Positions 1 to 6,540 of a stretch of 12,080 bases of DNA are shown in pieces. The translations under genes and the position numbers were made by a program. Each line of letters begins with the position of its first letter. Position 1 is the first letter of the stretch. The DNA is from Acidobacteriota bacterium (lineage in GTDB: Bacteria; Acidobacteriota; Vicinamibacteria; Vicinamibacterales; JAFNAJ01), in assembly GCA_017860085.1 (NCBI GenBank), contig JAFNAJ010000039.1, forward strand, positions 1 to 12,080, given 5' to 3'. The notes beneath the pieces were generated by a model that was given only the letters and a program-made list of their open reading frames with translations, had not been told where the DNA came from and searched no databases.

Positions 1-450
1 CTGCTCGACGTCGTGCCTCACGACGTGGCCGAGTCCACCGACCTGGTGGCGGGCCCGGTGACCGGGGGCGCGCTGCTGGCCCACACGCTGGCGGGCCTGC
101 TCGACGCGCGACGCAGCCTGACGCACCCACCGTGCCGGTTCGTCCCGTTTCACGTCAGCCCGACCGAAGGGCTGACCATCCGCCGCTTCTACGCGAAGCA
201 CCTGGCGGGCCAACGTGTCCTGCTGGCCGATGACGTGCGCAACACGGGCAAGACGTTCGAGCGATGTGCGTCGTTGGTGCGGGCGTCGGGAGGCACCGTG
301 ATCGGCACCGTCGAGATCTACGATCGACTCGAAGCGGTGGTCGACCTCGGGGTGCCGAACATCGCGCTCGTCGACTACGGAGCCCCCAAGAACTTCCCGG
401 CCGACTCCTGCCCGCAGTGTCGCGCGGGCGTCCCCATCACGACCTTTTGA
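1..450 (+). CDS. Orotate phosphoribosyltransferase-like protein, 5'-truncated by window edge
   Basis: The frame is open from base 1 (LLDVVPHDVAEST...), so the start codon lies outside the window; the in-frame GTG at 13 is internal. The protein is a type I phosphoribosyltransferase: VLLADDVRNTGKT is the PRPP-binding loop (hydrophobic strand, acidic pair DD, then the phosphate-binding turn). The turn reads NTG instead of the usual TTG. The end, CPQCRAGVPI, resembles the end of the pyrE product at 5100 (CPLCAQGMPV), so an OPRT-like ancestry is likely. The substrate could be orotate or another base and cannot be read from this fragment. The stop TGA overlaps the TTG start of the next gene, which suggests translational coupling. 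Family membership is firm; the specific reaction is not. Confidence 0.85.
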   Translation: MLDVVPHDVAESTDLVAGPVTGGALLAHTLAGLLDARRSLTHPPCRFVPFHVSPTEGLTIRRFYAKHLAGQRVLLADDVRNTGKTFERCASLVRASGGTVIGTVEIYDRLEAVVDLGVPNIALVDYGAPKNFPADSCPQCRAGVPITTF

Positions 451-1337
451 TCACGACCCTGAAACCCGCCCTCGATCGGCTCTACCTCGAGTACGAGCTC
501 GGCCGGCCGGTCGACGACCCGGTGCAGTTCATCTCGCGGTACGAGGATTCCGGGGATCGGGAGATCGTCGGATTCCTGGCCGCAGGCCTCGCCTTTGGCC
601 GCGTCGCGAGCGTCATGCAGTCGGTGGAGCGAGTACTGGCCGTCATGGGCAGGAGCCCGGCCACCTTCGTGCGGGAGTTCGACCCGCGACGCGACGCTCG
701 CGCAATGGACGGCCTGGTGCACCGCTGGACGAGAGGGGCGGACTTCGTCGCGCTGATGATCGTGCTGCGACATGTGCTGCGGGACGCCGGGAGCCTCGAA
801 CAGTTCTTCGCGCAAGGCCTGGCCACCCACGCCGCCGATGTCACCGAGGCGCTCGAGTCGTTTGCCGTGCGGGCGGGGCGCATGGATGTCCGGTCCGCAT
901 ACGGAGGGCCGGACGTGCGACAGGGCGTGCGCTACTTCTTTCCGAAGCCGTCGAGCGGGAGCGCGTGCAAGCGGCTCAATCTGTTCCTTCGCTGGATGGT
1001 GCGCCGGGATGCGATCGACCCCGGGGGCTGGTCGGCCGTCAGGCCGTCACAGCTCGTCATCCCGCTCGACACGCACGTGATTCGCGTGGGCCGGTGCCTT
1101 GGACTGACGCGTTATGCGAGCCCCGGCTGGCGCATGGCTGCCGACATCACGGCCTCGCTTCGACGGATCGATCCTGACGATCCGGTGAAGTACGACTTCG
1201 CGCTGTGCCACCTCGGGATGAGCGGCGCCTGCCGCTTCAATCAGCCTCGAAGGGTGTCGTCGTGTCCGCTCGATGGGGTATGCCGGCCAGCGCCGCGTAG
1301 ACGTCGAGCGTCTCGCGCACCATCCGCTCGAGAGTGA
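447..1337 (+). CDS. DUF2400 / TIGR02757-type protein with endonuclease III-like signature
   Basis: TTG at 447 overlaps the previous stop as TTGA; the frame is open farther upstream, but that part only shadows the phosphoribosyltransferase. This start gives 296 aa. The N-terminus (LYLEYELGRPVDDPVQFI), the central KRLNLFLRWMVRRD stretch and DPVKYDFALCHLGMSG are what I recall of the DUF2400 (TIGR02757) family, whose function is not established. Two features recall HhH-GPD DNA glycosylases: PLDTHVIRVGRCLGL around Asp208, like the catalytic Asp strand of endonuclease III, and C-terminal cysteines 254, 262, 273 and 279 (C-x7-C-x10-C-x5-C), which could bind Fe-S or zinc. The helix-hairpin-helix and its lysine are not visible. 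The last 101 bp overlap the convergent GT4 gene. A role in DNA repair is inference only. Confidence 0.8.
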   Translation: MITTLKPALDRLYLEYELGRPVDDPVQFISRYEDSGDREIVGFLAAGLAFGRVASVMQSVERVLAVMGRSPATFVREFDPRRDARAMDGLVHRWTRGADFVALMIVLRHVLRDAGSLEQFFAQGLATHAADVTEALESFAVRAGRMDVRSAYGGPDVRQGVRYFFPKPSSGSACKRLNLFLRWMVRRDAIDPGGWSAVRPSQLVIPLDTHVIRVGRCLGLTRYASPGWRMAADITASLRRIDPDDPVKYDFALCHLGMSGACRFNQPRRVSSCPLDGVCRPAPRRRRASRAPSARE

Positions 1338-2367
1338 AGAGCCGTTCGACGCGAGCCCGACCAGCCTGTCCGAACGCTTCGCGCGTGGCTTGATCGCGCA
1401 GCAGGCGCACGAGCGCGGTCGCCATGGCGTCGGGCGACCTGGGTGGTACCAGCAGGCCGGTCTCGCCGTTGGCGACCACCTCCGGCACGCCCCCCACGGC
1501 GGTGGCCACGACCGGCTTGCCACACGCCATCGCCTCGAGAACCGGCACCCCCAGACCCTCACTCGTCGAGCTGGCGGCGAACACGTCGAAGCTCTTGAGC
1601 AGGCTGAGGGCGTCGGGGCGAAAGCCGACCAGCATGACGTGGCGCTCGAGGTGGAGGTGTTTCACCCGGTGCTCGAGCGTCGCGTGCAACTCGCCCTCGC
1701 CGATGATGACGAACCTGGCGTCCGGTGTGGCTTTCAGGACGAGCGCGGCGGCCTCGATGAGGTCCGCGTGCCCCTTGTGCGTCGAGAGGGACCCGATGGC
1801 GCCGACGACCGGCACGCCGTGCGGCAGCCACAGTTCGGCGTGCACGTTGCCTGCTGGGGCGCGATCCACGCGATCGATGTCGATACCCTCGCGCACGACG
1901 ACCGTACGTTCGGCCGGGATGCCGTCGGCCATGAGCGACTGGCGGATCGACTCGGACGCACAGAGGAAGCGGTCAACGAGGCTGTACTTCCAGCGCGAGA
2001 ACGCGTGCTGCTGCATGCGGGTCTGGACGCGCCGCGTGACGGCCAGGGCCGGGTGCGGACTCCTGGCGTCGAGCGACAGCGCCAGGGCCGCCATCGCGAC
2101 CGCGTGCGGGTCGTTGGCGTGGACGACATCGGGCTTGAGGCGACGGACGAGCCGGCTCAACCGCCAGGCGGCAGCAAAGTCCATCTCCGTCCGCGAGGCG
2201 AGGGGAATCAGGTCGGGTCCCTCGGAGGCCCTGCGGTGGAGCTCGCCGTCAGGATGCGCGACCAGTGCCGCCCGGTGCCCCGCTGCCCGGAGCCCCATCA
2301 CCGTGTGCAGTACCCGGCTCTGTCCGCCCCGCCAGCTCCGCGCCGTGTCGACGTGCAGCGAGAACAT
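1237..2367 (-). CDS. Family 4 (GT-B) glycosyltransferase
   Basis: The 376-aa protein has the full GT4 layout. The N-terminal Rossmann domain begins LHVDTARSWRGGQSRVL, an acceptor-side glycine-rich loop, followed by VVHANDPHA near residue 82. The C-terminal nucleotide-sugar domain starts near VVGAIGSLSTHKGH (188-200), with VIIGEGE at 220-227. The donor-binding E-x7-E motif is at Glu270 and Glu278 (SEGLGVPVLEAMACGKPVV), followed by a GGVPE loop. Such enzymes transfer sugars from UDP- or GDP-sugars to envelope glycolipids, on the cytoplasmic face. The neighbouring GT2 enzyme suggests lipopolysaccharide core or surface glycan work; donor and acceptor are unknown. ATG at 2367 fits the family N-terminus. 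It lies inside the 3' end of the GT2 gene (119-bp overlap) and has only a weak ribosome site. The 3' end overlaps the convergent DUF2400 gene. Confidence 0.93.
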   Translation of the reverse strand: MFSLHVDTARSWRGGQSRVLHTVMGLRAAGHRAALVAHPDGELHRRASEGPDLIPLASRTEMDFAAAWRLSRLVRRLKPDVVHANDPHAVAMAALALSLDARSPHPALAVTRRVQTRMQQHAFSRWKYSLVDRFLCASESIRQSLMADGIPAERTVVVREGIDIDRVDRAPAGNVHAELWLPHGVPVVGAIGSLSTHKGHADLIEAAALVLKATPDARFVIIGEGELHATLEHRVKHLHLERHVMLVGFRPDALSLLKSFDVFAASSTSEGLGVPVLEAMACGKPVVATAVGGVPEVVANGETGLLVPPRSPDAMATALVRLLRDQATREAFGQAGRARVERLFTLERMVRETLDVYAALAGIPHRADTTTPFEAD

Positions 2368-3106
2368 GCCTTGATTCCCAGAGCTTCGCGAACTTCAGGA
2401 ACACGTAGTACGCACCGAGCACCGACACGACGAAGCCTGGCACCCCGTCGCGGATGCCACCGCGCAGCAGGTAGTTCCTGATGAACGCGGCGGGCGGGTA
2501 CACGAGCACGTCGATGCCACGCGGCACATGGCCCTCGCGGTCGAGTTGCCGGGCCGCCAGCGTCGAGTATCGGTCGATCTTCTCGAGGTAGTGCGAGAGG
2601 TCCCTGAACGGGTAGTGCTGGAGCTCGGCCTTCAGGTAGCCGACCGGGCCCTCGAGCTGCACGGACTCGTGCACTTCGCGACCGCTCCACCGGCCCGCGC
2701 GGCGATCGTAGAGCCGCAGCTGATAGTCCGGATACCAGTCGGTCGTGCGAAACCAACGTCCGAGGAACCAGGCGACCCTGGGCATCCGGTAGCCCCGACT
2801 GTCGGCTCCCTCGGTGAGCACGCGACGAATCTCGAGCGCCAGCGCCGGCGACACCCGCTCGTCAGCATCGATCGACAGGATCCAGTCGTGGGTGGCGATC
2901 GACGCACCGTGGTTCTTCTGGGCTCCATAGCCCTCCCACGGGCGGACCACCACCCGGCTCGTGAACCGGCGGGCGCGGGCGACGGTGTCGTCCGTGCTTT
3001 CGGCGTCGACGACGATCGTCTCGTCGGCCCAGGCGACCGACTCGAGTGCCGCCTCGATGTGGGCGGCTTCGTTCTTCGCGATGATGACGACCGAGAGACC
3101 CGGCAC
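2249..3106 (-). CDS. Family 2 glycosyltransferase, WaaE/KdtX-like
   Basis: The GTG at 3106 gives MPGLSVVIIAKNEAAHIEAAL, the normal GT2 start; the open frame farther upstream has no family similarity. The GT-A fold is shown by VVIIAKNE (6-13), the nucleotide-binding ETIVVDAESTDDT, and the metal-binding DAD (80-82, in LSIDADERV). The later YPDYQLRLYDR, GREVHESV and the C-terminal FIRNYLLRGGIRDG plus VFLKFAKLWESR follow the WaaE/KdtX-type lipopolysaccharide core glucosyltransferase pattern. The protein is 285 aa, but the family usually ends near the LWESR segment. The last ~39 residues are low-complexity sequence read over the GT4 start region and may have no function. A candidate extended -10 lies 6 nt before the GTG. 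It probably acts with the GT4 enzyme; the exact sugar is unknown. Confidence 0.9.
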   Translation of the reverse strand: MPGLSVVIIAKNEAAHIEAALESVAWADETIVVDAESTDDTVARARRFTSRVVVRPWEGYGAQKNHGASIATHDWILSIDADERVSPALALEIRRVLTEGADSRGYRMPRVAWFLGRWFRTTDWYPDYQLRLYDRRAGRWSGREVHESVQLEGPVGYLKAELQHYPFRDLSHYLEKIDRYSTLAARQLDREGHVPRGIDVLVYPPAAFIRNYLLRGGIRDGVPGFVVSVLGAYYVFLKFAKLWESRHVLAARRHGAELAGRTEPGTAHGDGAPGSGAPGGTGRAS

Positions 3107-3112
3107 GCCGCG

Positions 3113-3121
3113 AGTGTAGCA
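3113..3121 (-). promoter_or_regulatory. Extended -10 promoter for the GT2 gene (possibly leaderless)
   Basis: On the minus strand TGCTACACT matches the extended -10 form TGnTAnnnT in an otherwise GC-rich stretch. No -35 match is visible 17 bp upstream, which extended -10 promoters tolerate. Only 6 nt separate the hexamer from the GTG at 3106, so transcription would begin at or next to the start codon. There is no Shine-Dalgarno. This is a motif match only. Confidence 0.45.
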
Positions 3122-3154
3122 AAATCCGTGCGGCGCACGGCGTTCGAGCAGAAG

Positions 3155-3177
3155 GGGACGGGCCCGCGGCCCGTCCC
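3155..3177 (-). terminator. Hairpin after the tolC-like gene, possible terminator
   Basis: GGGACGGGC (3155-3163) pairs perfectly with GCCCGTCCC (3169-3177), and the loop can close one further C-G pair, giving about 10 bp of almost pure GC. It begins 11 nt beyond the tolC-like stop. In the minus direction it is followed by CTTCTGCTCG rather than a T run, so a classical Rho-independent terminator is not complete. It could instead be a transcript-end stabiliser or a weak terminator. Confidence 0.5.
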
Positions 3178-3188
3178 GCTCTGGCGTG

Positions 3189-4874
3189 CTACCGCGACTG
3201 TCCCTGGGTGATCGCGGTGGCCGTCTGCGTACCGACGGTGGTCGCCAACGCGCCGCCGCCGCTCGCCAGGGCGATGCCGCCACCACCCAGCGCGGCCTCC
3301 TGGATGGCTTCGTAGTCCACGCGCGACTTGGCGTAGTCGACCAGGGCCCGCAGCTCGGCATTGCGCGCCGACGTCAGGTCGCGCTGCGCCTGGAAGACAA
3401 GGAAGCTGGTCGACATGCCGACGCCGAACTTCTTCTGCTCGGCCTCGAGCCGTCGCTCGGAGAGCACGCGCGACGAGCGGGTCGCATCGACACGCTTCAC
3501 GTTGGTGTTGACCTGCCGGGCCGCGTCGCGCACCTGGGTGGAAATCTGCAGCTCGAGGTTCTGCAGCTGCAGCTGCCCTTGCTGCAGCTCGAGCTTGGTG
3601 CGCGCCACGCTGGTCTCGGCAGCACTCGTGCCCAACGGGTAGCTGAGGGTGACACCCAGCGCCCACGTCGGGTACTTGAACGAATACACGTCACCCTGCA
3701 CGTTCCAGAACCCGTAATCGGCCTCGCCAATGACCGGTCCTGGCGGGAATCCTGGCTCTCGAATGAGCTCGGTGCCGCCGACACCAGCCCCGTTGAGTTC
3801 TGCCTGGAAGTTCAGCTGCGGCAGGACCTGGTTGCGGTAGTACTTCAGGTTGGTGTCGACGTTCTCGAGCTGCTTGCGAGCCTGGATGAGATCCGAGCGC
3901 TTCTGGAGCGCGCTCGTCACGGCTTCCTGTTCGCTGACCGGCTGGAGCAGCTGGAACTGCCCCTGGTAGCCGGTGGGTTCGAGCGTGGCCGTCCAGAAGT
4001 CCGGTGCCTTCATGTCGTAAATGAGCGCACGCAGGCGATCCTCCGCTTGCGTGATCGCCGACTCGGCCACGATCACGGCTTCCTCGTTGCGCGCCACCTC
4101 CGATTCGGCCTCGACGATGTCGATCGGGGCCATGGTACCGACCCTGACGCGCGTCTGGTTGTCCTTGAGCGTCTGCCGAGCGAGCTCGAGCGACTGCTTC
4201 TGGGCCTCGAGATTGTTGATGGCGTAGGCCAGCTCCCAGAACGCATTCTTGACCGAGCGAACCGTGTTCACCACGGTGGAACGCAACTGCTCATCGGAGA
4301 TCTCGCGATTGCGCTTGGCGATGACCAACTGCGTGCGGGTGGTGTCGGTGCCGAAGTTCCTCAGGAGCGGCTGCTCGAAGCTGAGCGCGAGCCCCGAGCG
4401 CAGGCGCGGGTTGAACGTGTAGAACTGGTTGTTGGTGTCGAGGCGGTTGTTGTTCCAGCCTACCGAGTAGTTGGCGCCCCACGGCAGCAGTTGGGCGACG
4501 CCCACGTTGCCGACCAGCGTGTCGGTCGTCACGGTTTCGCGGGTGCCTGAGAGCAGCGAGTCCGGAGGATCTTCTGCGCTGTTGTAGTTGAAGAGACCCG
4601 TCAGGTTGGGCGTCCAGGCTGTCTGCACCTGGCGGACGTTCTGGTCCTGCACCAGCGGGCTGATCCGTTCCACCAGCAGGTCGAGGTTGTTCTCGAGTCC
4701 CAGGCGCACGGCCTCGTCGATCGTCAACGTCTTCGTCGGGCGGGCCGGCTCGGCGGCAGGCTGCTGGGCGGCTGCCGACGTGCTGATGGATTGCGCGAGC
4801 CCCCACGCGGGCAGGGTGACGACGAGGACCGCCGCCGCGAGTGCTCGCTCGGCGGACTTCATGACCAGGCGCAT
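3189..4874 (-). CDS. TolC-family outer membrane efflux protein
   Basis: ATG at 4874 (MRLVMKSAERALAAAVLV) has GGAG nine bases upstream and opens a clear signal peptide, with likely cleavage after LPAWGLA (residue 27); the frame continues open upstream without family similarity. The 561-aa protein has the two outer-membrane-efflux repeats. The first begins TLTIDEAVRLGLENNLDLL (about 48-66) and the second follows LQPVSEQEAVTSALQKRSD. Long Gln/Leu/Ala helices (LELQQGQLQLQNLELQ) suit the periplasmic alpha-barrel, and strands such as LALSFEQPLLRNFG suit the membrane beta-barrel. The last ~40 residues are a Gly/Ala/Thr-rich tail. The protein should form a trimeric exit duct for an efflux pump or type I secretion system. 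No inner-membrane or adaptor gene is nearby, so its partner is unknown. It diverges from pyrE and is followed by a hairpin. Confidence 0.92.
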   Translation of the reverse strand: MRLVMKSAERALAAAVLVVTLPAWGLAQSISTSAAAQQPAAEPARPTKTLTIDEAVRLGLENNLDLLVERISPLVQDQNVRQVQTAWTPNLTGLFNYNSAEDPPDSLLSGTRETVTTDTLVGNVGVAQLLPWGANYSVGWNNNRLDTNNQFYTFNPRLRSGLALSFEQPLLRNFGTDTTRTQLVIAKRNREISDEQLRSTVVNTVRSVKNAFWELAYAINNLEAQKQSLELARQTLKDNQTRVRVGTMAPIDIVEAESEVARNEEAVIVAESAITQAEDRLRALIYDMKAPDFWTATLEPTGYQGQFQLLQPVSEQEAVTSALQKRSDLIQARKQLENVDTNLKYYRNQVLPQLNFQAELNGAGVGGTELIREPGFPPGPVIGEADYGFWNVQGDVYSFKYPTWALGVTLSYPLGTSAAETSVARTKLELQQGQLQLQNLELQISTQVRDAARQVNTNVKRVDATRSSRVLSERRLEAEQKKFGVGMSTSFLVFQAQRDLTSARNAELRALVDYAKSRVDYEAIQEAALGGGGIALASGGGALATTVGTQTATAITQGQSR

Positions 4875-4998
4875 CGCTTCGTTCTCCACGGTGATGTCGA
4901 CAGTCCCGGGTGGATCTGCGGCTCGCGGCCTCTCGGCGCGTGCCGGGGCTCTCGGGGACCTCCAGAGTAGACGAATCCGGCCGCAGCCGGGTTCGCCG

Positions 4999-5004
4999 AT
5001 TGTA
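4999..5004 (-). promoter_or_regulatory. Candidate -10 element for the tolC-like gene
   Basis: The minus strand reads TACAAT, five of six bases of the sigma70-type -10, in the only AT-rich spot of the 225-bp divergent gap. It shares two bases with the plus-strand TATACT. No -35 match is seen at 17 bp. It would give a leader of roughly 120 nt. Confidence 0.3.
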
Positions 5005-5008
5005 TACT
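5003..5008 (+). promoter_or_regulatory. Candidate -10 element for pyrE
   Basis: TATACT matches five of six bases of the -10 consensus and lies 91 bp before the pyrE ATG. No convincing -35 is visible. It overlaps the opposite-strand TACAAT, so the two promoters could not be occupied at the same time. Confidence 0.4.
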
Positions 5009-5015
5009 GCCACCC

Positions 5016-5044
5016 CGGCGCCCGCCCTGCCGGCGGGGGCGCCG
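5016..5044 (+). promoter_or_regulatory. Stem-loop in the pyrE 5' leader
   Basis: CGGCGCC (5016-5022) pairs with GGCGCCG (5038-5044), and CGCC (5023-5026) with GGCG (5032-5035), leaving a 2-nt bulge and a 5-nt loop. It lies just downstream of the candidate pyrE -10 and 45 nt before the ribosome site. No T run follows, so it is not a plain attenuator. Effect unknown; high GC makes such pairs common. Confidence 0.3.
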
Positions 5045-5099
5045 CTGATGCTGATGCAGCACGGGCCGTCGTTTCTGGAGCCCGGCGCAGGAGGTCCGC

Positions 5100-5669
5100 A
5101 TGGACTCGGCCGCCGTCATCGACCTGTTCCGCAAGACCGGGGCCCTGCTCGAGGGACACTTCCGGCTCTCGTCAGGGCTGCACAGCACCGGCTACCTGCA
5201 GTGCGCCCTCGTGCTGCAGTACCCCGCCTACGCCGAGGCTCTCGGCCAGGCCCTCGGGGCCGCGGCCAGATCGCTAGGCGCGAACGCGGTGCTCTCGCCC
5301 GCGCTCGGCGGCGTGGTGATCGGGCAGGAAGTGGGGCGCGCGCTCGGCGTGCGCGCGCTCTTTGCCGAGCGACAGGGGGGACTGCTGACGCTCCGGCGAG
5401 GGTTCACCCTGGGTCCCGACGACCGCGTACTCGTGGTCGAAGACGTCGTGACCACGGGCGGGTCGACGCGCGAGACCATGGATGTTGCCCGTGCGACCGG
5501 GGCGTCGATCGTCGGCGCCGCGGCCATCATCGATCGTGGCGGAGCGGCCAGCCTGGACGTGCCATTCCACGCGCTTGCCACGGTCGGCCTTCCCACGTAT
5601 GACCCGGATGCGTGCCCGCTCTGCGCGCAGGGTATGCCCGTGGTCAAGCCCGGGTCGAGGCCCACGTAG
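5100..5669 (+). CDS. pyrE: Orotate phosphoribosyltransferase
   Basis: PyrE joins orotate to PRPP to make orotidine 5'-phosphate in de novo pyrimidine synthesis, in the cytosol. The 189-aa length is normal. Near the N-terminus GHFRLSSGLHSTGYLQC (19-35) is the substrate-side segment. LSPALGGVVIGQEVGRALG (65-83) is the core strand and loop. ERQGGLLTLRRGFTL carries the flexible-loop and PRPP-contact residues. VLVVEDVVTTGGSTRE (110-125) is the canonical PRPP loop with acidic pair Glu114-Asp115. The C-terminal CPLCAQGMPVVKPGSR is typical of the OPRT form found in many non-proteobacteria. ATG at 5100 has a perfect AGGAGG five bases upstream (5089-5094). It is divergent from the tolC-like gene and leads the truA-uppS series. 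A second, more diverged relative lies at 1-450. Confidence 0.96.
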   Translation: MDSAAVIDLFRKTGALLEGHFRLSSGLHSTGYLQCALVLQYPAYAEALGQALGAAARSLGANAVLSPALGGVVIGQEVGRALGVRALFAERQGGLLTLRRGFTLGPDDRVLVVEDVVTTGGSTRETMDVARATGASIVGAAAIIDRGGAASLDVPFHALATVGLPTYDPDACPLCAQGMPVVKPGSRPT

Positions 5670-5670
5670 C

Positions 5671-5693
5671 CCGGCCCCGAAGCCGGGGGCCGG
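5671..5693 (+). promoter_or_regulatory. Hairpin between pyrE and truA
   Basis: CCGGCCCC (5671-5678) pairs with GGGGCCGG (5686-5693) across a 7-nt loop, starting 2 nt after the pyrE stop. A T run is absent and truA follows at once with its own ribosome site, so read-through is likely. It could stabilise or partly uncouple the transcript; an alternative 6-bp fold (5670-5675 with 5682-5687) competes. Confidence 0.3.
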
Positions 5694-5712
5694 CGGGCGG
5701 CCGGGAGGCGCC

Positions 5713-6480
5713 GTGCGCATCATCAAATTGACGCTCGCCTACGACGGGACCGACTTCGTGGGCTGGCAGCGGCAGGCTGACGGCCTCTCGGTGCAGGGTG
5801 TCGTGGAGGCCGCGCTGGCACCACTCGACGAGCGGCCGGTGGCCGTCGCCGGGGCCGGGCGCACGGACGCGGGCGTCCACGCCCGGGGCCAGGTCGCCAG
5901 CTTCGGCCTCGAACACGCGATCTCCCCCAGTAGCCTCGTGCGGGCCATCAATGCCCGGGTGCCGCCGACGGTACGCGCCCTTTCGGCAGAGCACGCGCCA
6001 GAGGACTTCCACGCGCGGTTTTCTGCACGCCAGAAGACCTACCGCTATGCGTTGCTCGCCTCCCCGATCGCCGACCCGTTCACGCAGCGCTACGCCTGGC
6101 ACGTCGCCGACCGGCTCGACGTGGCGGCGATGGTCGATGCCTTCCGTCGCGTGGAAGGCTGCCACGATTTCTCGGCGTTCCAGGTCGCCGGCAGCGACGT
6201 CCGCGACACGATCCGTACCGTGAGTGCCGCCCGCGCAACTGTGCGCTCGCTCGACTGGTGCGGCACGCAGGCCGGTCGCGCGTTCGTCCTCGCCTTTGAA
6301 CTGACCGGCGACGGCTTCTTGCGCCACATGGTGCGGAGCATCATCGGCACCGTGGTCGAGGTGGGACGGGGGCGCCGGGAGCCGGCGAGCATCGATGGTC
6401 TGCTCGAGGGCGCTCCACGCAGCGAAGCTGGGCCGACCGCTCCGCCGCAAGGCCTGTGCCTGCTGCGGGTGACCTACTAG
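5713..6480 (+). CDS. truA: tRNA pseudouridine synthase A
   Basis: TruA isomerises uridines 38-40 in the anticodon arm of many tRNAs. The GTG at 5713 gives MRIIKLTLAYDGTDFVGWQR, the standard TruA start, with GGGAGG at 5703-5708 four bases upstream; the open frame before it overlaps pyrE and is not similar. The protein is 255 aa, as usual for the family. The catalytic aspartate is Asp52 in AGAGRTDAGVHARGQV. Further family blocks are FHARFSARQKTYRYAL, the DFSAFQVAGSD segment after the second-domain start, and the C-terminal FELTGDGFLRHMVRSIIGT followed by VEVGRGR. It sits 43 bp after pyrE and 60 bp before uppS. Confidence 0.96.
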   Translation: MRIIKLTLAYDGTDFVGWQRQADGLSVQGVVEAALAPLDERPVAVAGAGRTDAGVHARGQVASFGLEHAISPSSLVRAINARVPPTVRALSAEHAPEDFHARFSARQKTYRYALLASPIADPFTQRYAWHVADRLDVAAMVDAFRRVEGCHDFSAFQVAGSDVRDTIRTVSAARATVRSLDWCGTQAGRAFVLAFELTGDGFLRHMVRSIIGTVVEVGRGRREPASIDGLLEGAPRSEAGPTAPPQGLCLLRVTY

Positions 6481-6487
6481 CCGCCTG

Positions 6488-6517
6488 TTGCTCGATGCCG
6501 CTAACGCCCGGTATCAT
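6488..6517 (+). promoter_or_regulatory. Candidate promoter for the uppS-cdsA-dxr-rseP block
   Basis: TTGCTC (6488-6493) and TATCAT (6512-6517) are separated by 18 bp, with five of six -10 bases matching but only three at -35. The site fills the 60-bp truA-uppS gap, and a GGAG (6533-6536) lies four bases before the uppS ATG. Position and -10 quality make it plausible as the main promoter of the envelope block. Confidence 0.5.
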
Positions 6518-6540
6518 AGGAAGTTACGTTTTGGAGCTCA

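Noticed and set aside
264..446. Upstream in-frame extension of the DUF2400 gene
   Set aside because: Arg-rich translation that only shadows the phosphoribosyltransferase; family similarity begins after the TTG at 447.
1273..2481. 402-codon plus-strand frame opposite the GT4 gene
   Set aside because: No family similarity or ribosome site; mirrors the codon pattern of the glycosyltransferase.
3111..3361. Upstream extension of the GT2 frame to 3361
   Set aside because: Reads over the tolC-like 3' end as Arg/Pro-rich sequence; the GT2 fold begins at the GTG at 3106.
3186..4550. 454-codon plus-strand frame opposite the tolC-like gene
   Set aside because: Composition is Arg/Leu/Val-rich without motifs, and the opposite strand has clear signal peptide and efflux repeats.
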